Source of the DNA: Calonectria ilicicola
Taxonomy: Eukaryota; Ascomycota; Sordariomycetes; Hypocreales; Nectriaceae
DNA: 64,000 nucleotides
Reading direction: 5' to 3'
NCBI GenBank assembly: GCA_020809705.1
Contig: CP085828.1
Span: forward strand, 1,612,001-1,676,000
In this document: positions 11,906 through 21,593 of the stretch, one piece after another
Layout of the letters: every line of letters begins with the position of its first letter
Numbering within the stretch: the first letter of the stretch is position 1
Translations under genes and position numbers: made by a program
Notes under the pieces: model-generated
Told to the model about the DNA's origin: nothing
What the model saw: the letters and a program-made list of their open reading frames with translations, nothing else
The model's database searches: none

Positions 11906-14900
11906 TCAAGCAGCAGTGGAACCCTGCTCACGCTGTCGCTTGACAATGTAGTAAGTGATGAGACTCTTAGGGTCGTCTTTGACATCCTTCAGAGCAGCCC
12001 AGAAAATACCCTCGCCCACGCGGGCGTGAATGGCAACGCATAGCTGGACAGCATCCATGCGAACACCAGAGTCGGCCGAGTTGAGGCATCGGCTTGCCAG
12101 CGTGGTAAGCTGGTTGAGTTCCGAGTCAGAAGGCACGAAATCCGATCGCTTGTCCAGCATGGCGCGCAAGACGTGCAGTCCCGTGCTGAGAATACGATTA
12201 TCCTCAGCGGCACCACCATCACAGCTCTCCAGGCGCTTCGTCAGGACAACCACCATCTCAGAGCCGTCGCCGATGGTAACCAGCTCATCGGCAAGGACCT
12301 CGAGGCCACTGACGATGTGCGCTCGGGTTTCATATGCACTACGTGTTTCCAGAATAGACTCGAGCCCCTTGGACACGTGGGGGTGGAAGTTGTCACGCTC
12401 CTTGCGGAGAAGAAGCTTGATAGTGGCAAGGATTTGAGCCTTGACATCCTGTGCTTTCTCAGGCGGGATGCTGGCCAATGGGTCCTCAAGAAATTCGAAC
12501 AACCCAACCAGCAAGGCCTGGAACTTGTCATCTACAAAGACACCTTTGCTCTCGCGGAGCAGGGACTGAAGTTTCCGGAAGCCGTGAACATCAAGGGTTC
12601 GGGATTGGATCCTGGCGATGCCGCTGTCTAGTAGACGTGAGCTCTGCTTAAATTTCTCGGGAGATTCAAGGCCACCTTCAGCGACGGGAGGCTGCCCATT
12701 GGCATGAGACAGGTTACCCGCATCGGCATTCACAGGCTTATCCTCTAGCACAGGCACGCTAAAGGTTGGCTGAGGTATCGGCTGCTGCTCCTCAACAAAG
12801 GGGTCTTCGTACACTTGGAGAACGGGGATAGGCGCGGGAGTGGGAGTTCCGGGAGCTGATGCAAGCTCAGCAGCTACAGGCGTGATTTCAATAGCTACCG
12901 GTTCCGGGTCGGTAGTCATGGGCTCTGGCTCTGGTACAGGCTCACTCGTTTCGGGTTCATGTTGATCTTCTGGAGCAGGTGAGGCCTTGGTGTTGCTCAC
13001 GTCTGGGACTACAAGGGAGAAACTCTCATTGGCCCGGGCGGGACTGCTTAAGGGCAGCACGTTGGATTGTGATTGCTTCAACTTGGCAGGGCTCACGCGG
13101 GGCGATGCGGCATGCTTAGTGGCAGATCGACTGGCAGTGGGGGACGGCAAACTGGACTCGCTGGCGTGTGACATGTGGCCGGGTCGCGTTCGGGGGCCTG
13201 TCCTTCTGGGTGTCGTATCTTTGCGCTTTGGTGTCACATTTTTGGACCTGCTGCTCTCCGGGCTACCCATCTCAGCGGAGGACTGACCCCCACGCACCGA
13301 GTAAGGGCCAGCGGTCGCCGGACGAGCTGGAATGTCGGCTCGTTTCCTGGTCGGTCGCATTGGGGCCCCTGACATGCCCCCAGCATTCACGGAGATGGAT
13401 GAATCCGGGCGGGTTCGTGTTGTGGAAGACTTTGTAGTCGAAGCGGTGGCTCCTGATGTCGTTTTCACGGGGGAGAAATGAGACATGGCAGATCCAGGTC
13501 GAGGGGGGATGTTTTTAGTCGCGAGGTTGGCCTTTCGTTGTGCCATCATCGTTTCCCTCAAGCTGGGTTTGCTCGTGCCCATAGTGCTCTTGGACAGTCC
13601 GAGACCTGGGCGAGCAACCGGTTCTGCCTTCTTAGGGCCGTTCGGGTTGTTGGGGTCTTTGTTCAGCAGTTTCTGGGCTGTTCCATCAAGATCGGCCATG
13701 ATACTGCCACCTGTTAGCCAAACACACTATCCCAGAGCCAACAATAAATACTTACGCATCTGCTCGTGCGGGCCAAACCTCCCAGAATGCCCAGTATGCC
13801 GATCGCGTCTTTTCTCTGACGGCCGGGTTGGCATCGCTCAATCCTTTCTTTAGACACTTTTCCATCAAATCCACGCCGCCAGTGTGCTCGACATGCCCCT
13901 TGTGCTGGGCCTCTCTTTTCAAAATGGTTTTCAACCAGCCCGTAGCGTATGTCCTTGGAGCAACGTTTTTGTCCTGGAAGGCGCCCCAGATATGCTGCAT
14001 CAGTCGAGGAGTGTACGATACTCTGCCCAGGATAATGTCAACAGTGACATTGGCGAGCTGGGAGCTAATCTTCTTGGTGCCAGCAGAAAGTTTGATGAGC
14101 GTTTGCATAAGAAGCTCAACCATGGGGTCCATGGCGGGACCGAAAGTCGCAGCCATGTCCTGTACTAAGGCGCAACCTTCCTTGGATAAACTAGTTCGTA
14201 AAGAGTTGACGGCTTTAATGATACCGTCCAACATGCCCCTGAGTCCAGAGAGGAATGTCTCAGCAAAGTCATTCGGCGCGTTACCAACGTTGAGTCGTCG
14301 CAGCTTTCCCATGTATTCTTCTCGTTTAAGCCAATTCTGTTCCGTCTCCTTGCCCTCGAAGAACCATGCCATTTCCTTAAAAATATCATCGAGTTCGCGG
14401 TTGGTGTTAACAAAGATGGGATCGAGGTTTTCCGGCTTGCTGTCGACGCTGGGTGTCGTTGGGCGTTCGGCTCCCAGAGAGCCAACACTAGCTGAAAGTG
14501 CTGCTGGACGGGGCGCTGGTGCTGTTGGACGGGGCGCTGGTGCTGTTGGACGGGGCGCTGGTGCTGTTGGACGGGGCGCTGGTGCTGTTGGACGAGGCGC
14601 TGGTGCTGCTGGTGCTGGTGCTGCTTCAGCGGCGGGAGTTTCGGGGCGACCAGACGGAGGAGCTAGTTCTTTAACAATCGCTTGTTCTATGGCAGGCCGG
14701 ACCTTGAAGTTCTTGAGCTGTCTCTTAAGATCAGATTTGGCGGCATTGGGCGCATTCCTATACAAGAGTCAGATATCCTGCCAACACAATCGGTAATTGG
14801 CCAATCGCATACCTGAAGAGCTCTATAACTGTCGACTTGGCGGCATCGCGAACCATGCCATCTGCATCCTCCAGGAGCTCCATTAGAGTGGGGACGTAGG

Positions 14901-15457
14901 CGCGGAATGGTAGGCCTTGCTCGCTGTGCATCTAGTAATTGTCAACATACATCCACAGCCTGCCGACGGTTTTATGGCTAGTCGCATACCTGTAAAAGCC
15001 AGGCCATGGCTGCTTCCTTGGCCCTGGGGTTCTTGCCTCCCATGGCCGAATTCCGGATGAACCGCTCGACATCGGCGGGCGCAACCGCAAATAGCGTGAT
15101 TAGGGAGTGATTTGCGAGCGAGCGAAACTTGTCTTTGTGATCTCCTAGCTTCTCAATGACTAGCGGCAGGGTGCGGTTTGCCTCCTTTGCGAGATGCTTG
15201 GGCTCCTGGCGCGATAGACGGGTCAGGAGATGGTTGAGGGCTGTGAAGCCGGCGTTGACGAGGGCGGCATGCTGTGAGGTAGAAGCGGTGCGCAGGCCCT
15301 CGAAGAGGTGCGGAATGGATGCCTCGGGGACATTGTGCTGCTTGATGCCGGATTTGATGGTGGTGACGAACTGGACCTTGCTGTCAAGACTGCCGTCGCC
15401 TCGCAGGATGTTTAACAGGTCGGCGACCTGCTGGTCGGTAAGCTTGATGTCGGCCAT
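11906..15457 (-). CDS. STU1: Stu1, CLASP-family microtubule-associated protein
   Basis: CLASP-family protein that binds and stabilises microtubule plus ends and is needed for spindle assembly; it acts at spindle, kinetochores and cytoplasmic microtubules. Four exons on the minus strand: 15457-14990, 14931-14813, 14757-13756, 13703-11906, giving 1128 residues. An N-terminal TOG-like HEAT-repeat region spans about residues 1-230, a second TOG/CLASP_N region about 290-520, a Ser/Pro/Arg-rich basic linker about 550-830, and a C-terminal helical domain completes it. A seven-residue Pro/Ala repeat (PTAPAPR) separates the two helical regions at about residues 245-280 and is encoded by a 21-bp tandem repeat. 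The start is the MADIKLTDQQ methionine; the frame extends further upstream but without an ATG. Divergent from the BSP-family gene at 16698. Confidence 0.9.
14506..14610. repeat. Five-copy 21-bp tandem repeat inside STU1
   Basis: The unit GGACGGGGCGCTGGTGCTGTT repeats head to tail at 14506, 14527, 14548 and 14569, with a fifth copy at 14590 carrying two substitutions. The period is seven codons, so copy-number change would keep the reading frame. On the Stu1 strand it encodes a Pro/Ala/Arg linker between two predicted TOG regions. The four identical copies suggest recent expansion. Confidence 0.95.
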
Positions 15458-16697
15458 GAGCTTGTGCAACGAATCTGCAGCTTGGAGAAGGCCGTGGTTA
15501 GCTAACGGAGACGGTGCAAGAAGAGAAATGGGCGCAACGACGCGATGAGACAACGAGGCTCGTACTCATCTCGGCAGTTAAGACGGGGGCGTGCGATGCG
15601 GAGATGAGGGGGTTCGAAAAGTGAAAGGCGCATACCTATTCGCAGGTGGGAATCTGAGCAAGTTGCAGCGTGGAAACTCAGCAGACAGCGGAGCGAAGCA
15701 ATGGGAGCGCTGTTATTAGCGAGCGCATCGAGAAGATTCTCGATAGATGTGGGTGTGTTGTTGTTATTGTGGTGGTGGTGCTAAGCAAGCTTAGTTTATC
15801 TCGCTGCAGCGGGGGGCAAAGAAAGGGACTGGTTGGCGTCTGATGATGTCGGGCGCCGGGAGTGGGCAAAAGAAAACAAAGGGACAGGGTTGCTGTAGTA
15901 GCCCCAGGGGGAGAGCTATTTGGTTGCCTCAAGGTGCCATTTTTTTTTTCGGGGGGGATGCAGCCTAGCTGTTGTGCGCCGCAGAGCTCCAGCACCGTAC
16001 TATCCCCCGACGGAAACTGGAGCGGGGACAACGGGGACAAAGGCGCCTGGCGGGGCATGTGGAGGACCATGACGACGGATACTGAACGGAGCGGCCCATG
16101 CACGCTCTTTCGCGATGAAGTGGCATGTAATAGTGGCAGCCCGACGTGAATCAATTTCATGCAGGGCGCCGGTCCGTGGATGTGCTGAAGAGTGAGTCGT
16201 TGCCCGAGATGGTACACAGGGCTGATTGACTCTAAAGATTTAGCGCCCAGGGTTGTCCATGATATTTCCTTCCAGCACGAGGAATGCAGCAAGTGAAGCT
16301 CTGCTCCCAAAAAGTAAACAATCCATAGCTAACACCCCACATTTAACAAGCGCGGATAGTCAAGCAGAGGGACAACTGCTTTCTGGTTGGCATCTGGATC
16401 TTCGTCTCAAATAACCAGGGCCTTATTGTATTCTGTTTTCCATTATATACAGTCCCTCGCCCTAACTTTTAAGGATTTACTTCCCTTGCACTCGCTACCC
16501 CTCCATTCCCACGGACCACGCACCCACCCCCCGTCCCGTCTCGCGACAAAGCCACACTCCTTTCGGTACTGACCGACTCGGGACTCAGGCACAGCGCCAA
16601 CGACCTTCAACGCTCCCTTCACCTCCTCCAACTCACTTCCAAACTCCCTTCTCCCCAAATCAACCTCTTGTTATCGGCAGGTAGTTGTCAGCTTCGC
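15458..16697. other. Divergent promoter region between STU1 and BSP-family gene
   Basis: This 1.2-kb region separates two divergent start codons. It carries a T run near 15940-15949, CAC/CAA-type low-complexity sequence near 15760-15780, and a C/T-rich leader at about 16490-16690 ahead of the plus-strand gene. The minus-strand frame at 15678-16310 is Cys/His/Pro/Ser-rich and looks like chance. Confidence 0.45.
16444..16449 (+). promoter_or_regulatory. TATA-like element upstream of BSP-family gene
   Basis: TATATA sits 249 nt upstream of the ATG at 16698, just before the C/T-rich leader, a common arrangement in filamentous fungi. This is a motif match only; the transcription start is not known. 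Confidence 0.3.
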
Positions 16698-17561
16698 ATG
16701 TCTCACCCTCCCCCTACAAGCCCCAATCCCTCCCCCGCCTCCCTCCTCGCCATGACCATCACCCCCGCCTCCGTCTCTCGGCCGGCCCATCAGGCCTCCT
16801 CGTCCCCTCTGCCCCGGCGTGACAAGTCGGAGCCGGAAGCCGGGTCTGAGCAAGACCAGCGGGGACAGAACCGACCGACTCTCCCCGTATTCAAACTCCC
16901 TAAACTCCGCCTCGAGATCCGCGACCTTGCTCACCCAGGCGCGAAGCACTTCCTGGACTCCATCAACACAGCCGATTGCGTCGCCCGGGCTACTCAAAAC
17001 GTCCTCACCCTGCTCTATGACTCTCCGGACTGCCCCACCACGACCCTTCCCCCTACCCGGTCTGTAACCTTGATCCTCCGGGACATGCCCGGGGTTGCCT
17101 ACACCACGGGCTCTGATTTAGATGACGATCACAAGGAGGTCCACTTCTCTCTCGGCTACATCGACCGCATCAGCCCTCCTTCACGTCGCCCAGAAGAAAT
17201 CACTGGTGTAATCACTCATGAATTTGTTCACTGCTTCCAGCGCAATGGCTTCGGAACCTGCCCCGGCGGGCTCATTGAGGGCATTGCTGATTGGGTTCGA
17301 CTAAACTGCCGCCTTAGCCCTCCTCACTGGAAGCGAGAAGCTGGTGGACAGTGGGATGCCGGTTATCAACACACAGCGTACTTTCTCGATTACCTTGAGC
17401 GACGCTTTGGAGAGGGCACCATTCGCCGCATGAATGAAAAATTGAGGATTCAGAGGTACGATGAAAGCACCTTCTGGGTTGAGCTTGTTGGGCTGCCCGT
17501 AGACCAGCTCTGGAACGAATATGGAGAAAAGTTAAAGGAGGGTGATAGTGGCGACTTGTAG
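16698..17561 (+). CDS. Basic secretory protein (BSP) family putative metallopeptidase
   Basis: Single-exon, 287-residue protein of the plant basic secretory protein family, thought to be zinc-dependent peptidases. The metal-binding motif HEFVH is at residues 174-178 (zinc ligands H174 and H178, catalytic E175), followed by GGLIEGIADWVR, where Glu194 is the likely third ligand as in the family. The last 100 residues (QHTAYFLDYLERRFG and onward) also match the family pattern. The frame opens before 16698 only at a TTG, so ATG 16698 is the first real start; a second in-frame ATG lies at 16752. The first 60 residues are Pro/Ser-rich with no hydrophobic signal segment, so a cytosolic or unconventionally exported product is possible, unlike the secreted plant members. 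Substrate unknown. Confidence 0.8.
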   Translation: MSHPPPTSPNPSPASLLAMTITPASVSRPAHQASSSPLPRRDKSEPEAGSEQDQRGQNRPTLPVFKLPKLRLEIRDLAHPGAKHFLDSINTADCVARATQNVLTLLYDSPDCPTTTLPPTRSVTLILRDMPGVAYTTGSDLDDDHKEVHFSLGYIDRISPPSRRPEEITGVITHEFVHCFQRNGFGTCPGGLIEGIADWVRLNCRLSPPHWKREAGGQWDAGYQHTAYFLDYLERRFGEGTIRRMNEKLRIQRYDESTFWVELVGLPVDQLWNEYGEKLKEGDSGDL

Positions 17562-17812
17562 TGAGACACGAGTATCAAATATCAGATGGCACGAATGTGT
17601 AAAGGATAATGTAGTGGATATAGAGATATATATGTATGGAACTGTTAACTGAAGACCCAAACTCCATCCTTACAACAAATTCACACAAATATAATACTTG
17701 ACCTGGCCAATGCACTGCTGTTATTCCCATACCAGATTTTGACTCCTGCGAAAGAAATGCCCAAGTTTTAAAAAAATCAAACATAAACCAAACAAGGAAA
17801 TAAATATGGTTT

Positions 17813-18910
17813 CTATGAGCGCACAGGAATTGGGGCGTCGCTCTCGCTGATGACACTGCCAACTTCGGACCAGCTAGCGGGAGTGACCATGCCAGAGCTC
17901 TCGCTCATCACATCGTAGTATTGTGACGACTGGGCATCATGAGCAACATCATCCATAGAGCCAATAACAGAGACGGAGTCGGTGGGGGTGAGTTGACCCT
18001 CGCTGATAATTTCAGGCTCAGAAATTGGGGCTGTGGGTGTAACGGGCAGTGGTGAGTAAAAATCATGGCCGGAGCTCTCAGCCCAAGCCTGGATGGAAGC
18101 ATACGCTTCATTGCGGTCTTCCTGGCCAGCGGTCATAAACTCATCAGGGCCAAGCTCTCGATCAAGGGTAGCAGTGGAGGCGATTTCAGAGTGAGCAGAA
18201 GCAGGAGCAGGGTCAACGTGGGGCACAGCAGGAGTAGTCTCGGGGGTCAGAGGAGTCTTTTCATCCTCATAGGTGGTAGCACTGTAAATGTCGGAGATCT
18301 CATCCTTGGGAGGAGAGATGGTGTTAGGCTCGACCTCATCGAGCTCCTGGGATCCGATGTTGTACTCGTCAGCAAAAGGGTTGGTGTAGATTGGCGTCGA
18401 GTTGGCACCGCCACGGTGCCTGAGACCTTCGTTGCCGGCGTGCGTGTCGGCACCAGTGTTGAAAACAAAGGTTCCTCGCTCAGCGTTCTCGTCCTGTCGA
18501 AGGAAGTCATCAAAGGAAGAGCCCCGGGTTCGGCTATCCAACAAGGCGGGCCTTTCTTTTTCAGAGTATTCCCCCTTCTCCTTCTCCTTCTCAAGACGAA
18601 CCGAGTTCCAGTACAGAAGCTCCTCGCGCTGTCTCCGGCGGGTTTCCTCGTCGGCATCGACGCCGGCTTCAGCACCATCGCCACGGCGGGACTCGAGGAA
18701 GCCGTTAGCATCCTCGGGCCTGTTGAAGAGCGGCTCGCGGTGGGAGGGGTTGATGTTGTCGCCCATGGCGTGAAGGGCGATGCTTATCCTGCGTCGGACA
18801 TCGTCGGCGTATCGTCGTACTTCGGGTGACTCGTATATGGCCACGGCTGTTGCAACGGCCACAGAGACGGCAACTACGGCGCCTGAGGCGATGACGACAT
18901 GGTTAGGCAT
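17813..18910 (-). CDS. Uncharacterised fungal protein with N-terminal membrane anchor
   Basis: Intron-less, 365 residues. Residues 4-25 form one hydrophobic Val/Ala-rich helix, followed by a basic amphipathic stretch (SPEVRRYADDVRRRI). The rest is mostly acidic and disordered, rich in Glu, Asp, Ser, Thr and Pro, with a short charged helix (DEETRRRQREELLYW). This suggests a tail facing the cytosol, held to a membrane by a signal anchor; ER and mitochondrial outer membrane are both possible. I do not recognise a functional domain. Base composition and codon use look normal for the window. The opposite-strand frame over 18065-18829 is a shadow. Confidence 0.75.
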   Translation of the reverse strand: MPNHVVIASGAVVAVSVAVATAVAIYESPEVRRYADDVRRRISIALHAMGDNINPSHREPLFNRPEDANGFLESRRGDGAEAGVDADEETRRRQREELLYWNSVRLEKEKEKGEYSEKERPALLDSRTRGSSFDDFLRQDENAERGTFVFNTGADTHAGNEGLRHRGGANSTPIYTNPFADEYNIGSQELDEVEPNTISPPKDEISDIYSATTYEDEKTPLTPETTPAVPHVDPAPASAHSEIASTATLDRELGPDEFMTAGQEDRNEAYASIQAWAESSGHDFYSPLPVTPTAPISEPEIISEGQLTPTDSVSVIGSMDDVAHDAQSSQYYDVMSESSGMVTPASWSEVGSVISESDAPIPVRS

Positions 18911-21338
18911 ATTGTTTCCCGTGCGTGATCAGGTCAAGGAGAAGAGCGGTCTCAAAGAGGGGAGGGTAAGGAGGACAAGCAGGCGAAGGCTAAAGTGGGG
19001 CAAAGAACAAGCCTCGAAAAGCGGCGAATTAAGGATGCCTAGGAAATGTGATATCGCGATGAAGCGATGCAGAAAAAGTCCTGCATCGATGGGAAATGGC
19101 TGGCAATATGAAAAGAGTGAGAGGCGAACAGGTTATGAGGCTTGCGTAGGCCTCTGTTGGATGGGATTTGCCACCAGAGCATGTGAAGGAAGCAGGTGAG
19201 CGAGTGGCTCAGGCACAGTAGCAGGCGAGCCCAGGCAGAACTTTAGGGACCTGGCTGGGCACGGGGCAGACAAGCTGGTGATTCACAAGCCTCCTGCGAA
19301 GCGAAGCGCGGGGTACTTGATGGGGACAGCAGGTGAGGCAGTCTAGCACAATGCCTGGAAAAGCCCGAGGATGATAAATGATAAATGATACTGAGGGTGC
19401 AACAATAGGTTTGTGAAACAGCCGTCGTCCAACTTGTTACGTACCTGCAGCTACCGCCGGGTGCGGCATCTCGATGACAGCGCAGCGAGGTTCGAGGGTT
19501 CGAGGGTTCGAACTCCGGGGGTTCGCGTGGTGGTGGTGGTGGTGGTGGCCAGTGGGGGCTGTTTGGAGAGGCGAACTTAGCCAGGGAGCGTAGGGAGCGT
19601 CGGGAGTGCAGGATGCTCGTGACCACCCGTGTCTTGCTGAGGAGGATTGACCGGATTGCGTCGAGGAGCAAGGCAAGAAAGCGAGTGATGGGTAAAATGG
19701 AAGAGAAACACGCACAGCCCCCGGATTTTAAAGAGAGGAAGAAAAATTCAAGCCGGAGATAGCTGACGGTTTCCTCGCCCTCCCGCTGACCTGGCTGGTT
19801 GTGCGCACCTTATACGGAGCAGCCTGCGGAAACTCGGAGACTAATAAAAGCCTACCCATCCATATCCTCCTGTCAGTCGTCACCGACTCAAGGGAGGACG
19901 TATCGACCGCTGCATGCGGTTGGCGCGTGACGTACACAGCGCATGTCACACTTTCTCTCACACTCTGCCCTCGCCAGCTAACCACCAGCCACAATTGTTG
20001 GAAGTGGTAAAAGCCCGCGTGTACGGCGTGAGGATGCTCAGATTCGTCATCCATCATTACCCTCGTTCGAGGATATCCCAGTTCCCCCGTCCGCCACCTT
20101 GACGAGCAATGGGACTCGAACGGGGCCCGGATGGCGCAATCCATCGTGCGGCAGTTGACGACCCGAGTACATAGAGTCCCCACGAATGTAGGTTTATTGT
20201 TTTTGGCCGAGTCTGCCTGCCTGCCCAGTGCGCCAAGCCAACACGAGGCGAGACACGAGCCATCCTGTGTCCCTTGGCCCATTATCGAGCCTGCAAGACG
20301 CTGGTGATCTGCTGACGTAGCCTGCCAGCGAGACCGGGCGATAGCTACGGGTTAACAATCTGCCGGGTTGATGGTGCGAGTGAGCTCGCTTTTATTATCA
20401 TATCTTGAAATGACAAAGAGCAAAGACCAATAGTGTAGCAATCTTCAAATCTTCAATCGCCTCCCGTTCTGAGCTGGCCGCCGATGCCGCTTGATGGGTC
20501 TGGGAATAAGAGACACACCACACGCTCCCCGTTCCCACCCCCGCTGCCCACCCCTGCGCCCTTCCCGCCCTACCCTTTGCTATCCCTTTCCAGTCGCCGC
20601 CACCAAGGTGAATCACTTAACACCGGCCGGTGCTATCGGAGGCCAATGTAACGCGAGCACCGACACGACCCTGAGTTCCTTGACCCTAGCGTACAAATAA
20701 GGCATACCGAGACCGAGCCTCCATGACCGCAGTATGGGCTCCGAGTGGGCCAAAGCGCTTGGTGCGCCTCTGGACCCTGGGTTCCCATGGCATAATTAGG
20801 TGGAGTAGCTTGACACTCGGTATCCAAGAAGACAAGAGACAAGCAAACTTGGCTTTGTTCTGCAAGGAAGCTCGGTTCCACTGGGCGGTCCACCAAGGGA
20901 ACCCTGAAGTTACCTTGGCGTTCGTCTCGGTCCCCAGACTCCGTTGATTGAGTGTGTCTCCTGTCGGTTTGAAGTGTATTGGACCCCCCCCTCGTCTTAA
21001 ACGCTGTTTCCTCTTTCAACATGGTGCACATGTGTGTTCCAGAAACAAAAGACAGTGAAAGGTATGAAAAGGTATGCATACATGCAGTGTAAATGTTAAA
21101 ATGGAAATCAATTCATAGGAGCGCCGATGCCCCATGCCATACTGTCGCTAATGCCGATAAGTGATATCAATGAACCCAATCTAAACCTGTTCCTGGGCTA
21201 GATACCAATTCCTCTTTTTAGTTTCCCATCCCGAACGCTGCATGTTTGCGTGGGGGTGAGATACCACCACACACAATTACCAAACTCTTCCCTTTCTTCC
21301 CTCAATTGGGTCCCGGCCTTTGTACAAACATGAAGGCT
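18911..21338. other. Intergenic region with simple repeats
   Basis: The stretch lies upstream of the membrane-anchor protein gene and downstream of the 65-residue gene. It contains the short repeat block at 19489-19551 listed separately. Frames such as 19728-20282 on the minus strand have no protein-like composition. A T-loop-like string near 20113 does not fold into a tRNA. No supportable gene seen. Confidence 0.45.
19489..19551. repeat. Short tandem repeats: GGTTCGA units followed by (GGT)n
   Basis: Three GGTTCGA-type units in a row are followed by a spaced GGGTTCG and then seven GGT triplets. This is a small microsatellite cluster 0.6 kb upstream of the membrane-anchor protein gene. It is not telomeric sequence and shows no tRNA fold. 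Confidence 0.7.
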
Positions 21339-21593
21339 TTAGTGGGACTTGTTGGTGCTAGTGGAAGCGTTGGAGCTGACCGAATCGGTCGAGTTCTGAC
21401 GCGTAGCCTTGGTCTTCTCGCTGAAAAACGTCGTTAATATGGAGGTCCAACTTCAAGAAACAACGGGATGGGCTTACTAGTGGTTGCGGTCCTGGAGAAC
21501 ACACTCGTATTTGGCGTTACCAGTCTTGATCTGGAACTTGATGCCACGGTTGTCACCGAAGCCAGTGGGAACGGGAGCAGCGCCGTCAGACAT
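21339..21593 (-). CDS. Small 65-residue protein, two exons
   Basis: Exons 21593-21478 and 21420-21339 are joined by a 57-nt intron (donor GTAAGC, acceptor TTTTTCAG), giving 65 residues. Without splicing the frame stops right after ...RNH, within the donor. The N-terminal half is structured-looking and conserved in style (GFGDNRGIKFQIKTGNAKYE); the C-terminal half is Ser/Thr/Asn-rich. There is no signal peptide or membrane segment. The start is the methionine of MSDGAAPVP. The frame opens further upstream, but that part is Leu/Ser/Pro-rich and its sense sequence is C/T-rich, as in a fungal leader. A TATA-like element lies about 150 bp upstream. I do not recognise the family. Confidence 0.72.

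Noticed and set aside
13828..14796. 322-codon frame antisense to STU1
   Set aside because: Opposite strand of a well-supported coding exon; its Gly/Ala/Arg repeat is just the complement of the 21-bp repeat.
18065..18829. 254-codon frame antisense to the membrane-anchor protein
   Set aside because: Shadow of a long Asp/Glu/Ser-rich coding region; no domain or conserved-looking block.
19489..19551. Telomere-like or tRNA-like GGGTTCGA repeat
   Set aside because: The fungal telomere unit is TTAGGG, which is absent; the pairing needed for a tRNA T arm fails.
20100..20180. tRNA-like T-loop string (minus strand GTTCGAGTCCC)
   Set aside because: The five bases on either side do not pair as a T stem and no D or anticodon arm fits upstream.
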